Shown here: positions 29,013-37,441 of the stretch, in pieces | Numbering within the stretch: the stretch's first letter is position 1 | Layout: the number at the start of each line of letters is the position of its first letter | Assembly (NCBI RefSeq): GCF_001314875.1 | Contig: NZ_LJZS01000001.1 | Coordinates: forward strand, 186,001 to 250,000 | Length of the DNA: 64,000 nucleotides | Direction of reading: 5' to 3' | Source: Halomonas sp. HL-48 | GTDB taxonomy: Bacteria > Pseudomonadota > Gammaproteobacteria > Pseudomonadales > Halomonadaceae | Program-made: the position numbers and the translations under genes | The notes under the pieces: generated by a model | The model's database searches: none | What the model was told of the DNA's origin: nothing | Seen by the model: only the letters and a program-made list of their open reading frames with translations

Positions 29013-29474
29013 TTATTCGGGCTCAAGCCCCCACTTGAGCCCGGCAGCCTCGATACCTGCAATAACGACCTGCTGGTCTTCGTCTGACGACGCGCCGCTA
29101 GCGCCCATCGCCCCGATAACAAAGCTTTGCGCATCAAGCACAGGCACGCCGCCTGCAACCGCCACAAAATGGCCTTGGGAAGCCGCCGAAACGCTGGACA
29201 CAAAGGCGGGGCGCTGCGCATTGCGAGCCCCAACCACACCACTGGCAACACCAATGCCCAATGCGGTATACGCTTTACCTTGGGCCACCGGGTGGCGAAG
29301 CGGCGCGCAGCCGTCTTCGCGCTCGGCGGCCACAAGATTGCCACCCCCGTCCAGCACCACCAGCGTTAACGGCGGTATATTTAACGCTCGCGCCTTCATA
29401 ATGGCGGCATCGATCATCTGACGCGCCTGCTCCCGCGTGAGCTGCACGCTACATTTAAATACTTGACCAGCCAT
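29013..29474 (-). CDS. GlcG/HbpS family heme-binding-like protein
   Basis: 'LTREQARQMIDAAIMKARALNIPPLTLVVLDGGGNLVAAEREDGCAPLRHPVAQGKAYTALG'. Confidence 0.88.
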   Translation of the reverse strand: MAGQVFKCSVQLTREQARQMIDAAIMKARALNIPPLTLVVLDGGGNLVAAEREDGCAPLRHPVAQGKAYTALGIGVASGVVGARNAQRPAFVSSVSAASQGHFVAVAGGVPVLDAQSFVIGAMGASGASSDEDQQVVIAGIEAAGLKWGLEPE

Positions 29475-29710
29475 ATTGTGCTCCGTTTGTGTTAAGTGAA
29501 TACTTGCTAAACTTCCGAAATAACAGAAATAGCAACTGTGTCACTTGACCACAACCAAAGAATATTGAATTCATAATATTTTTTATAGATCATACTCGTT
29601 AACGTACTGGCGCAACCCGAACCTCCATAGCCGCATACGGTTTCGGTAATATTGGGTAGCCAAGGGATTGGTAATGCACAATATGCGCCTTCAGGTGAAG
29701 AGAAACGAAT

Positions 29711-30391
29711 ATGACCAAGATATTGCAACGCAATCTATATCGTGAAGTGGCCGACCGTATCGGCGATCTTATTGAACACGGGGAACTCGCGCCTGGGGAG
29801 CGTATTTCAGAAAAGCAGCTGTGCGAGAAATTCGGGGTATCGCGCACGCCCTTGCGAGAAGCGCTCAAAGTGCTCGCCACCGAAGGGCTAATTGAATTAC
29901 TGCCTAACCGTGGTGCGCGAGTGGTTCGCTTAACGTTCAAAAAAGTCAAAGATACTTACGACCTGATGGCCGCCTTGGAAGGTCTTTCCGGGGAGCTGGC
30001 CTGCCAATACATCAGCGATGCAGAAATCGCTGACATTCGCAGGCTGCATGAGGAGATGCTGACGCATTACCGTAATCGAGAGCTAATGACCTATTTCGAG
30101 GTCAACCGGCAAATACACGAAAGCATTCTGGCGGCATCGCGTAACGACTTGCTTCAGGAGATGTACAGCAACTTAAGCCAGCGAGTGAAACGGGTTCGCT
30201 ATTCCAAAAAAATGACCCAAACGTTCTGGAGTCAAGCGGTGCAAGACCACGAGAACATGATGGCCGCACTTGAGAAACGCGACGGTCGGCTACTGGGGCA
30301 AATTTTACGCGACCACCTGTGCAATAAACTGGAGGTCGCGACCCTGGCCGGCGTGATCGAAGACGACCGTTTGAGCGTGGCGAATTCTTAA
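29711..30391 (+). CDS. GntR family (FCD) transcriptional regulator
   Basis: 'LYREVADRIGDLIEHGELAPGERISEKQLCEKFGVSRTPLREALKVLATEGLIELLPNRGARV'. Confidence 0.92.
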   Translation: MTKILQRNLYREVADRIGDLIEHGELAPGERISEKQLCEKFGVSRTPLREALKVLATEGLIELLPNRGARVVRLTFKKVKDTYDLMAALEGLSGELACQYISDAEIADIRRLHEEMLTHYRNRELMTYFEVNRQIHESILAASRNDLLQEMYSNLSQRVKRVRYSKKMTQTFWSQAVQDHENMMAALEKRDGRLLGQILRDHLCNKLEVATLAGVIEDDRLSVANS

Positions 30392-30402
30392 GGCGTTAAA
30401 CG

Positions 30403-31182
30403 CTACTGCCACTGTTCCAAGCGCATAGCTGAGCGCTCCAGGCGATGATGCTCGGCTTCCAGCTCGCGCAGCAACTCGCTAATACTGGTTAAATGCTCCA
30501 GGGCGATTCGTTTTGCCTGCTCGGCGTCTCCACTGACCACGGCATCGTGAAGCTGCACATGTTGTTGATTGATCATTTCGCGCGGGCCGGGGCGGTGATA
30601 CAAGTGCTTCATTGAGGCAAACACCGAACTTAGCAGTAAGTCGGTCAAGCTCTGCAGCGTATGAACCAATACCGGATTGTGCGAAGCCTGTGATATCGCC
30701 AGGTGAAACGCATGGTCCAGCCGCGCCAATCGCTCAACATCCAACGCCTCAGGCTGTGCGGCATAGTCGGCCATTTCCTGGTAGCGGCGAGTAATCAGCA
30801 CGCGGTCCATGGAGGTGCCGCGTTTGGCAGCCAAATACGCGGACTCACCTTCCAGTAACGAGCGGACTTCCAACAAGTCAAACAAAGTACGTGGGTGGTC
30901 GCGAAACAGGTGCATCAGCGGGCTTTGCGGGTCTACCGGCAACAGCGAGGCCACAGTAGAACCATGCCCTTGCCGGGTATCGATGATGGCTTTGCTGCGT
31001 AGGATTCTTAATCCCTCGCGCAGCGATGCACGGGAAACGCCCAAACGATCACACAAACGTCGCTCCGAGGGCAGCAACTGCCCTGGCCGAAAAACGCCTT
31101 CTAAAATCAACTCTTCCAACCTGGCGGCCACATGCTCGGGGGTGCGTCGGCCCATTGGTATTTCATCATTGCTAAATGCCAT
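30403..31182 (-). CDS. glcC: FadR/GlcC/LldR-type GntR regulator
   Basis: 'LEELILEGVFRPGQLLPSERRLCDRLGVSRASLREGLRILRSKAIIDTRQGHGS'; divergent from glcDEF. Confidence 0.82.
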   Translation of the reverse strand: MAFSNDEIPMGRRTPEHVAARLEELILEGVFRPGQLLPSERRLCDRLGVSRASLREGLRILRSKAIIDTRQGHGSTVASLLPVDPQSPLMHLFRDHPRTLFDLLEVRSLLEGESAYLAAKRGTSMDRVLITRRYQEMADYAAQPEALDVERLARLDHAFHLAISQASHNPVLVHTLQSLTDLLLSSVFASMKHLYHRPGPREMINQQHVQLHDAVVSGDAEQAKRIALEHLTSISELLRELEAEHHRLERSAMRLEQWQ

Positions 31183-31241
31183 GCAGCCTCCTATGGGTAG
31201 TGTTGGCTTTGCTAGCGCTTGACTGGCTATCGACTAATTAC

Positions 31242-31252
31242 TGGTCTGACCA
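31242..31252. promoter_or_regulatory. GntR/FadR-type operator TGGTCTGACCA
   Basis: Perfect palindrome TGGT-CTG-ACCA in the glcC-glcD intergenic region; matches TNGTNNNACNA. Confidence 0.7.
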
Positions 31253-31371
31253 TTGCACCACAGCCTAGACAGACGCACAAAAAAAGCTCAGATTGGGCAA
31301 AATGCCTAAGCACCGTGGCTATCACTTTTTAAGTGAAAAAGGCTAAAAACTAAACCGTTAGGGGTGTCCTT

Positions 31372-32871
31372 ATGAATATCCTCTTTGATGAGCGCCTCGA
31401 CGGCGAACTGGTTCGCCGCGATAAAACCGAGGTGTTGACCGACCTGCAGCAAGCCGTGCCGTCGCTTACCTTACTTCACCGCGAAGAAGACCTGCATCCG
31501 TTTGAATGCGACGGCCTGGCGGCCTACCGCATCCTGCCCATGCTGGTGGCGCTACCCGAGACCCTTGACGAAGTGGAAGGGTTGCTCAAACGCTGTCACG
31601 CCCTCGGCGTGCCGGTTGTGACGCGCGGCGCGGGCACCGGGCTTTCCGGGGGCGCGCTGCCGCTGGAACGCGGTGTGTTGCTGGTCATGTCGCGCTTCAA
31701 TCAAATTCTCAAGGTCGACCCCGAGGCGCGCCTGGCGCGGGTGCAACCCGGCGTGCGCAATCTGGCCATTTCCGAGGCCGCCGCGCCTTTCGGGCTTTAC
31801 TACGCGCCGGACCCTTCGTCGCAGATCGCCTGTTCGATCGGCGGCAATGTGGCCGAGAATGCCGGCGGCGTACACTGTCTGAAATACGGCCTGACGGTCC
31901 ACAACGTCATGCGCGTGGACATCATGACCATCGAGGGAGAGCGCATGACGCTCGGTTCCGAGGCGCTTGATGCGCCAGGCTTCGACCTGCTTGCCCTGAT
32001 GAACGGCTCCGAAGGAATGCTCGGCGTGGTCACCGAGATCACCGTCAAGCTGCTACCCAAGCCCGAAACCGCCAAAGTCCTGATGGCAAGCTTCGACGAC
32101 GTCGAAAAAGCTGGCCGCGCGGTGGGCGATATCATCGCCGCGGGTATCATCCCGGGCGGCCTGGAAATGATGGACAAGCTGGCTATCAAAGCCGCCGAAG
32201 ATTTCGTCAAAGCCGGCTACCCGCTGGATGCCGAAGCCATTCTGCTGTGCGAGCTCGACGGGGTGGAAGCCGACGTGGACGACGACTGTGCCACCGTTCG
32301 CCGCGTGCTCACCGACGCAGGCGCCACCGACATTCAGCAGGCCCGCGACGACGCAGAACGTGCCAAATTCTGGGCCGGCCGTAAAAACGCCTTCCCGGCA
32401 GTTGGGCGGATGTCGCCGGATTATTACTGCATGGATGGCACGATCCCGCGCCGTGAGCTGCCCCGCGTGCTCAAGGGCATCGCCGCGCTTTCCGAAGAAA
32501 GCGGCTTGCTGGTGGCCAACGTGTTCCACGCCGGCGACGGCAATATGCACCCGCTGATCCTGTTCGATGCCAACAAGGAAGGCGAGCTGGCGCTGGCGGA
32601 AGACGTCGGCGGCAAGATCCTCGAGCTGTGCGTCGCCGCCGGCGGGTCGATTACCGGCGAACACGGTGTGGGGCGGGAAAAGATCAACCAGATGTGCAGC
32701 CAGTTCCAGCCCGACGAACTGACCGTTTTCCATGCCCTGAAAGCGGCGTTTGACCCGCAGCGGCTGCTCAATCCGGGCAAGAACATTCCGACGCTGGCGC
32801 GCTGCGCCGAGTTCGGTGCGATGCACGTCCATAACAACGAACTACCGCACCCTGAACTGCCGCGTTTCTAG
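31372..32871 (+). CDS. glcD: Glycolate oxidase subunit GlcD
   Basis: 'MNILFDERLDGELVRRDKTEVLTDLQQAVPSLTLLHREEDLHPFECDGLAAYR', FAD-binding 'TRGAGTGLSGGALPLERGVLL'. Confidence 0.96.
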   Translation: MNILFDERLDGELVRRDKTEVLTDLQQAVPSLTLLHREEDLHPFECDGLAAYRILPMLVALPETLDEVEGLLKRCHALGVPVVTRGAGTGLSGGALPLERGVLLVMSRFNQILKVDPEARLARVQPGVRNLAISEAAAPFGLYYAPDPSSQIACSIGGNVAENAGGVHCLKYGLTVHNVMRVDIMTIEGERMTLGSEALDAPGFDLLALMNGSEGMLGVVTEITVKLLPKPETAKVLMASFDDVEKAGRAVGDIIAAGIIPGGLEMMDKLAIKAAEDFVKAGYPLDAEAILLCELDGVEADVDDDCATVRRVLTDAGATDIQQARDDAERAKFWAGRKNAFPAVGRMSPDYYCMDGTIPRRELPRVLKGIAALSEESGLLVANVFHAGDGNMHPLILFDANKEGELALAEDVGGKILELCVAAGGSITGEHGVGREKINQMCSQFQPDELTVFHALKAAFDPQRLLNPGKNIPTLARCAEFGAMHVHNNELPHPELPRF

Positions 32872-32904
32872 CGTGCCCAAGAAAGACGATCATTAGGAAA
32901 GACC

Positions 32905-34005
32905 ATGACTAACACCGTGACTCATTCGGCGGATAACGACATGGCCGAGGCGCTGTGCGAGCAGGTCCGCCAGGCCCACGCGTCCCGCACTCCGCTGCGG
33001 ATTGTCGGCGGCGATACCCGCGCCTTTTACGGTCGTCCCGTCGACGGCCAGACGCTGAGCGTTGCCGACCACGCCGGCATCGTGGATTACGACCCGGTCG
33101 AACTGGTGGTCACCGTGCGTGCCGGCACCCGGCTGAGCGACCTGGAGGCGGTGCTTGCCGACCACCATCAGATGCTCGCCTTTGAGCCGCCCGCCTTCGG
33201 TAAGGCCAGCACCATCGGCGGCGCCGTTGCCACCGGCCTTTCCGGGCCGCGCCGCCCCTGGGCGGGCGCGGCGCGTGACTTCGTGCTCGGCACGCGCATC
33301 ATCACCCAGGAAGGCAAGCTGTTGCGCTTCGGCGGCGAAGTGATGAAAAACGTCGCCGGCTATGATCTGTCGCGCATGCTGACCGGCGCCCAGGGCACGC
33401 TTGGCGTGCTGGCTGATATCTCCTTCAAGGTACTGCCGTTGCCCAGCGCCAGCCACAGCCTGCGCCTTTCCATGGGTATCGACGACGCGCTCAAGAAAGT
33501 CGCTGAACTGGGCCGCCAGCCGCTGCCCATCACCGCGGCCGCCTGGCATCAGAATACGCTTTTTATTCGCCTGGAAGGTGGCGTGAGCTCGGTGAAGGCG
33601 ACGCGCGAGCGACTGGGCGGCGACGACCTCGACGCCCAGTTCTGGACGTCCCTGCGCGACCACCAGCATGACTTTTTCACGCTTGGTGACGGGCAGTCGC
33701 TATGGCGCCTGTCACTGCCGCCCAACACGCCGCCACTGGCGCTGGATATCCCTGAAGCGGATATCTTCTACGACTGGGGCGGCAGCCAGCGCTGGGTCAA
33801 GACCTCGCTGGATGCCGACACGCTGCGCGACGCGTGCCGGGCCGCCGGTGGCCACGCCACCTGCTATACGCCCCATTCGCAAGGGGGCGCCGAGAGCCCC
33901 TTTACGCCGCTGCCAAGCGTGGTGGAAAAATACCACCGCAATTTGAAGGCAGAGCTGGATGTCCACGGCATTTTTAACCCCGGACGTCTCTATGCGGCGT
34001 TTTAA
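32905..34005 (+). CDS. glcE: Glycolate oxidase subunit GlcE
   Basis: 'LRIVGGDTRAFYGRPVDGQTL...EPPAFGKASTIGGAVATGLSGPRRPWAGAARDFVLG'. Confidence 0.95.
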   Translation: MTNTVTHSADNDMAEALCEQVRQAHASRTPLRIVGGDTRAFYGRPVDGQTLSVADHAGIVDYDPVELVVTVRAGTRLSDLEAVLADHHQMLAFEPPAFGKASTIGGAVATGLSGPRRPWAGAARDFVLGTRIITQEGKLLRFGGEVMKNVAGYDLSRMLTGAQGTLGVLADISFKVLPLPSASHSLRLSMGIDDALKKVAELGRQPLPITAAAWHQNTLFIRLEGGVSSVKATRERLGGDDLDAQFWTSLRDHQHDFFTLGDGQSLWRLSLPPNTPPLALDIPEADIFYDWGGSQRWVKTSLDADTLRDACRAAGGHATCYTPHSQGGAESPFTPLPSVVEKYHRNLKAELDVHGIFNPGRLYAAF

Positions 34006-34019
34006 TCAGGAGAGCTGAC

Positions 34020-35249
34020 ATGCAGACGCACTTTACCGATGCCGACCGTCAAAAGCCGCATATCCAGGAAGCCGACCGCGTCCTGCGCACCTGCGTGCAC
34101 TGTGGTTTCTGCAACGCCACCTGCCCGACCTATCAGCTACTCGGCGATGAGCGTGATGGCCCCCGGGGGCGCATCTACCTGATGAAAGAGCTGCTTGAGA
34201 GCCCTGATGACGACGATCAGGTGACCGAAGAAACGCGCCTGCACCTGGACCGCTGCCTCACCTGCCTGAACTGTGAGACCACCTGTCCGTCGGGCGTGGA
34301 GTATCACAAGCTGCTCAACATCGGTCGGGCGGAAATCGAACGCCGTGTGCCCCGCCCCGCCGCAGAACGCGCCCAGCGCTATGCGCTGCGCAAGATGGTG
34401 GTCGAGCCGCAGCGTTTCAAGGCGCTGCTGACGCTGGGCCAAACCTTCAAGCCCCTGGTGCCCGGCAAACTGCGCAACAAAATGCCCCCCGCACCGGTTG
34501 ATGCAGGCCAGCGGCCCAGCACACAGCACAGTCGCCGGGTATTGATGCTGGAAGGCTGCGTGCAGCCCGGGCTGTCACCCAACACTAACGCCGCCACCGC
34601 GCGGGTGCTGGACCGACTGGGCATCAGCGTCACGCCGGTGAGCGAGGCGGGCTGCTGCGGTGCGGTTGACTTCCACCTCAACGCCCAGAAAGACGGGCTA
34701 GACCGCGCGCGGGCCAATATCGACGCCTGGTGGCCCCACGTTGAGCAGGGCGCGGAAGCCATCGTGCAAACCGCCAGCGGCTGCGGCGCCTTCGTCAAAG
34801 AATATGGCGAAATGCTCAGGGACGACCCCGACTATGCCGACAAGGCCGCGAAAATCAGCGCCCTGGCCAAGGACATCGTCGAAGTGCTGCGCGACGAGCC
34901 GCTGGACACCCTGGACGTTCAGGCCAGCCAGCGACTGGCGTTTCACTGCCCCTGCACGCTGCAGCACGCGCAGAAGCTCAACGGCGCAGTGGAAGGCGTG
35001 CTCACCAAGCTCGGCTTTGCGCTGACCCCGGTACAGGACGCCCACCTGTGCTGCGGCTCTGCGGGCACCTATTCGATCACCCAGCCGGAGCTTGCCACCC
35101 AGCTGCGCGACAATAAACTCAACGCGCTGGAAGCCGGCAACCCGGAAATGATCGTCACCGCAAACATTGGCTGCCAGACCCACCTAGCCGGTGCCAACCG
35201 CACACCGGTTCGCCACTGGGTGGAAATCGTCGACGCTGCGCTACACTAA
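34020..35249 (+). CDS. glcF: Glycolate oxidase iron-sulfur subunit GlcF
   Basis: Two 4Fe-4S motifs 'CVHCGFCNATCPTYQ' and 'CLTCLNCETTCPSGVEY'; CCG motifs. Confidence 0.96.
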   Translation: MQTHFTDADRQKPHIQEADRVLRTCVHCGFCNATCPTYQLLGDERDGPRGRIYLMKELLESPDDDDQVTEETRLHLDRCLTCLNCETTCPSGVEYHKLLNIGRAEIERRVPRPAAERAQRYALRKMVVEPQRFKALLTLGQTFKPLVPGKLRNKMPPAPVDAGQRPSTQHSRRVLMLEGCVQPGLSPNTNAATARVLDRLGISVTPVSEAGCCGAVDFHLNAQKDGLDRARANIDAWWPHVEQGAEAIVQTASGCGAFVKEYGEMLRDDPDYADKAAKISALAKDIVEVLRDEPLDTLDVQASQRLAFHCPCTLQHAQKLNGAVEGVLTKLGFALTPVQDAHLCCGSAGTYSITQPELATQLRDNKLNALEAGNPEMIVTANIGCQTHLAGANRTPVRHWVEIVDAALH

Positions 35250-35263
35250 GCACCGTAATCCCG

Positions 35264-35295
35264 GCCCATGTCGCCCAGGGCGGCATGGGCTTTCT
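35264..35295 (+). terminator. Hairpin between glcF and glcG (weak/attenuating terminator)
   Basis: GCCCATGTCGCC-CAG-GGCGGCATGGGC followed by TTTCTT. Confidence 0.5.
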
Positions 35296-35324
35296 TACCC
35301 TAAAACCGCAAAAAGGACCCCTTG

Positions 35325-35726
35325 ATGCAAACCAAAGCGATCTTGTCCCAGGCAGACGTAATTAACGTACTCGATGCCGCCCAAAAAGAAGCCGACAGCA
35401 ACGGCTGGGCGGTGACCATCGCCGTGGCCGATGATGGCGGCCATCTACTGGCGCTGCGTCGCCTCGACGGTGCCGCCCCCTTCAGCGCCGACGTCGCCAC
35501 CCAGAAAGCACGTAGCGCCGCTATCGGCCGCAAAGAGACCCAGGTCTTTGAAGAGATGATCAACGGTGGCCGTACCGCGTTCGTTTCCGCGCCGCTTCAG
35601 GGGCTGCTCTCCGGCGGCGTACCGATCATCGTCGATGGCCATGTGGTTGGCTCGGTGGGTATTTCCGGCGTCAAACCGGACCAGGACGTTCAGGTCGCCA
35701 AAGCTGGCGTCAGCGCGATCGGCTAA
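35325..35726 (+). CDS. glcG: GlcG/HbpS family heme-binding protein
   Basis: 'MQTKAILSQADVINVLDAAQKEADSNGWAVTIAVADDGGHLLALRRLDGAAPFSADVATQKARSAA'; ATG at 35325. Confidence 0.92.
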   Translation: MQTKAILSQADVINVLDAAQKEADSNGWAVTIAVADDGGHLLALRRLDGAAPFSADVATQKARSAAIGRKETQVFEEMINGGRTAFVSAPLQGLLSGGVPIIVDGHVVGSVGISGVKPDQDVQVAKAGVSAIG

Positions 35727-35752
35727 GCGGGCAGATAAACGCCGCGCATACG

Positions 35753-35783
35753 AAAAACCCCGGATCATTGATCCGGGGTTTTG
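35753..35783 (+). terminator. Rho-independent terminator after glcG
   Basis: AAAAACCCCGGATCATTGATCCGGGGTTTT. Confidence 0.88.
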
Positions 35784-35855
35784 AATTCGTTCGGTATAAA
35801 CCGATAACTCGCAATGATGCTGATCAAGACCTAATGCGGGATAAATCATGCTAAA

Positions 35856-35932
35856 TGGCGGACCGGACGAGACTCGAACTCGCGACCTCCGGCGTGACAG
35901 GCCGGCATTCTAACCAACTGAACTACCGGTCC
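35856..35932 (-). tRNA. tRNA-Asp(GTC)
   Basis: Reverse complement GGACCGGTAGTTCAGTTGGTTAGAATGCCGGCCTGTCACGCCGGAGGTCGCGAGTTCGAGTCTCGTCCGGTCCGCCA; anticodon GTC; encoded CCA. Confidence 0.97.
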
Positions 35933-36001
35933 ACGGTATAGCACTACATCGATCAAGGGCTTGCATCGTTTCCATTTAATCGCGGCGGTTGCGCTTTCAA
36001 A

Positions 36002-36077
36002 TGGTGGGTGGTACTGGGTTCGAACCAGTGACCCCCAGCTTGTAAGGCTGGTGCTCTCCCAACTGAGCTAACCACCC
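36002..36077 (-). tRNA. tRNA-Val(TAC)
   Basis: Reverse complement GGGTGGTTAGCTCAGTTGGGAGAGCACCAGCCTTACAAGCTGGGGGTCACTGGTTCGAACCCAGTACCACCCACCA; anticodon TAC. Confidence 0.97.
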
Positions 36078-36119
36078 ATACGGTTGGCGAACCAACACTG
36101 CTACACAGCGTGTTTATCG

Positions 36120-36196
36120 TGGCGGACCGGACGAGACTCGAACTCGCGACCTCCGGCGTGACAGGCCGGCATTCTAACCAACTGAACTACCGGTCC
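36120..36196 (-). tRNA. tRNA-Asp(GTC)
   Basis: Identical to 35856-35932. Confidence 0.97.
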
Positions 36197-36237
36197 ACAG
36201 GCGATAAAAGCGTGAAAACGGACACATGAAGCGACGA

Positions 36238-36314
36238 TGGCGGACCGGACGAGACTCGAACTCGCGACCTCCGGCGTGACAGGCCGGCATTCTAACCAAC
36301 TGAACTACCGGTCC
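36238..36314 (-). tRNA. tRNA-Asp(GTC)
   Basis: Identical to 35856-35932. Confidence 0.97.
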
Positions 36315-36377
36315 GCTGTATCGTGTTGCTAACGCTGTGCGTCTTCTTTACTGCGACGTTTCCAGATCATCATGCAA

Positions 36378-36453
36378 TGGTGGGTGGTACTGGGTTCGAA
36401 CCAGTGACCCCCAGCTTGTAAGGCTGGTGCTCTCCCAACTGAGCTAACCACCC
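36378..36453 (-). tRNA. tRNA-Val(TAC)
   Basis: Identical to 36002-36077. Confidence 0.97.
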
Positions 36454-36553
36454 GCTGGTCACGTGGCGCTGCATTCTACAGTAGATGCGAAGGAAGTCAA
36501 CACGCTACGTTCAAATACTGTGGCCAAATACGCCTTCGTGTACCGGGCTCATT

Positions 36554-37309
36554 TCATGATTTAAACGCACGCTTGGCTGATGCTTCACTGCAGCTTTGAG
36601 CGCGCACGAAGGATGCCCCAAGAGCGGCGGCCTCGTCAATCAAAATCGTCTGATTGAGCCCCGATGCGCGACGCGGCTTGAAGTCGTGGTCGCCGTCGGT
36701 CAGCCACGCTATCTCGAGGCAGGCGGGCAGCGGAAACGCCGCCACCTCTTGTCGCGTGCCGAACGGGTCTCGCTCCCCCTGGAGGATCAGCGACGGCGCC
36801 TTGACGTCGGGCCAGTGCGCCAAGCGCAGCCTGTCGGGTGCTTTGGGCGGGTGAAACGGGTAGCCGGCAATCATCAGCCCGGGGCAAGGCTGCTCGCTTG
36901 CCAGCATGCTCGCCGCGCGGCCACCCATCGACTTGCCGCCGAGCCACAGCGGCTTCACCGTCAGCGGGGCCAGGCAGGCATACCAGCCCGCAAGCTCTTC
37001 CACGGTGCGGGCAATGGCCGGCGGCGGGCGGCGCTTGCCCGTTGCCTGCATCTGCTGCATATAGCCAAAATCAAAGGTGATGACCTGAAGCCCCTGGTCC
37101 GCAATTGCGGCGGCAAACTGCTGCATGAACGCCGAGCGATGCCCAGCGCCAGCGCCGTGAGCCAACAACAAGCTGCCATGCGTGGCCTTGCCGTACAGCC
37201 TGAGCGGCCCCAGCCCCTCTACCCGGAAGCAGCCATTCACCTGCTGTGCGACCCGCTCAGCCAGCGTGTGCCTATCGATGCTTACTTCCTCTGGCCAATG
37301 GTTGTCCAC
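36554..37309 (-). CDS. Alpha/beta hydrolase, KANL3/Tex30-like family
   Basis: 'KATHGSLLLAHGAGAGHRSAFMQQFAAAIADQGLQVITFDFGYM...LWLGGKSMGGRAASML'. Confidence 0.82.
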   Translation of the reverse strand: MDNHWPEEVSIDRHTLAERVAQQVNGCFRVEGLGPLRLYGKATHGSLLLAHGAGAGHRSAFMQQFAAAIADQGLQVITFDFGYMQQMQATGKRRPPPAIARTVEELAGWYACLAPLTVKPLWLGGKSMGGRAASMLASEQPCPGLMIAGYPFHPPKAPDRLRLAHWPDVKAPSLILQGERDPFGTRQEVAAFPLPACLEIAWLTDGDHDFKPRRASGLNQTILIDEAAALGASFVRAQSCSEASAKRAFKS

Positions 37310-37368
37310 GAGACAGTTCTCCGCTGAAGGTGAGTGAAAGTACCAGCGCCGGCCCGGCGCGGCTTTTC

Positions 37369-37382
37369 TTGACGTAGCTCAA
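37369..37382. promoter_or_regulatory. FNR/ANR box candidate upstream of hemN
   Basis: TTGACGTAGCTCAA, near-consensus TTGAT-N4-ATCAA; 59 bp before the hemN ATG. Confidence 0.7.
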
Positions 37383-37441
37383 CACGGCATTGCATGCCAA
37401 CCGCTACCCTGGCGGCAGGCCTTTAACCTGGAGCGAGCCCC

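Noticed and set aside
35856-36453. Regularly spaced repeats resembling a CRISPR-like array
   Set aside because: The repeats are 76-77-nt tRNA genes with canonical anticodons and encoded CCA ends.
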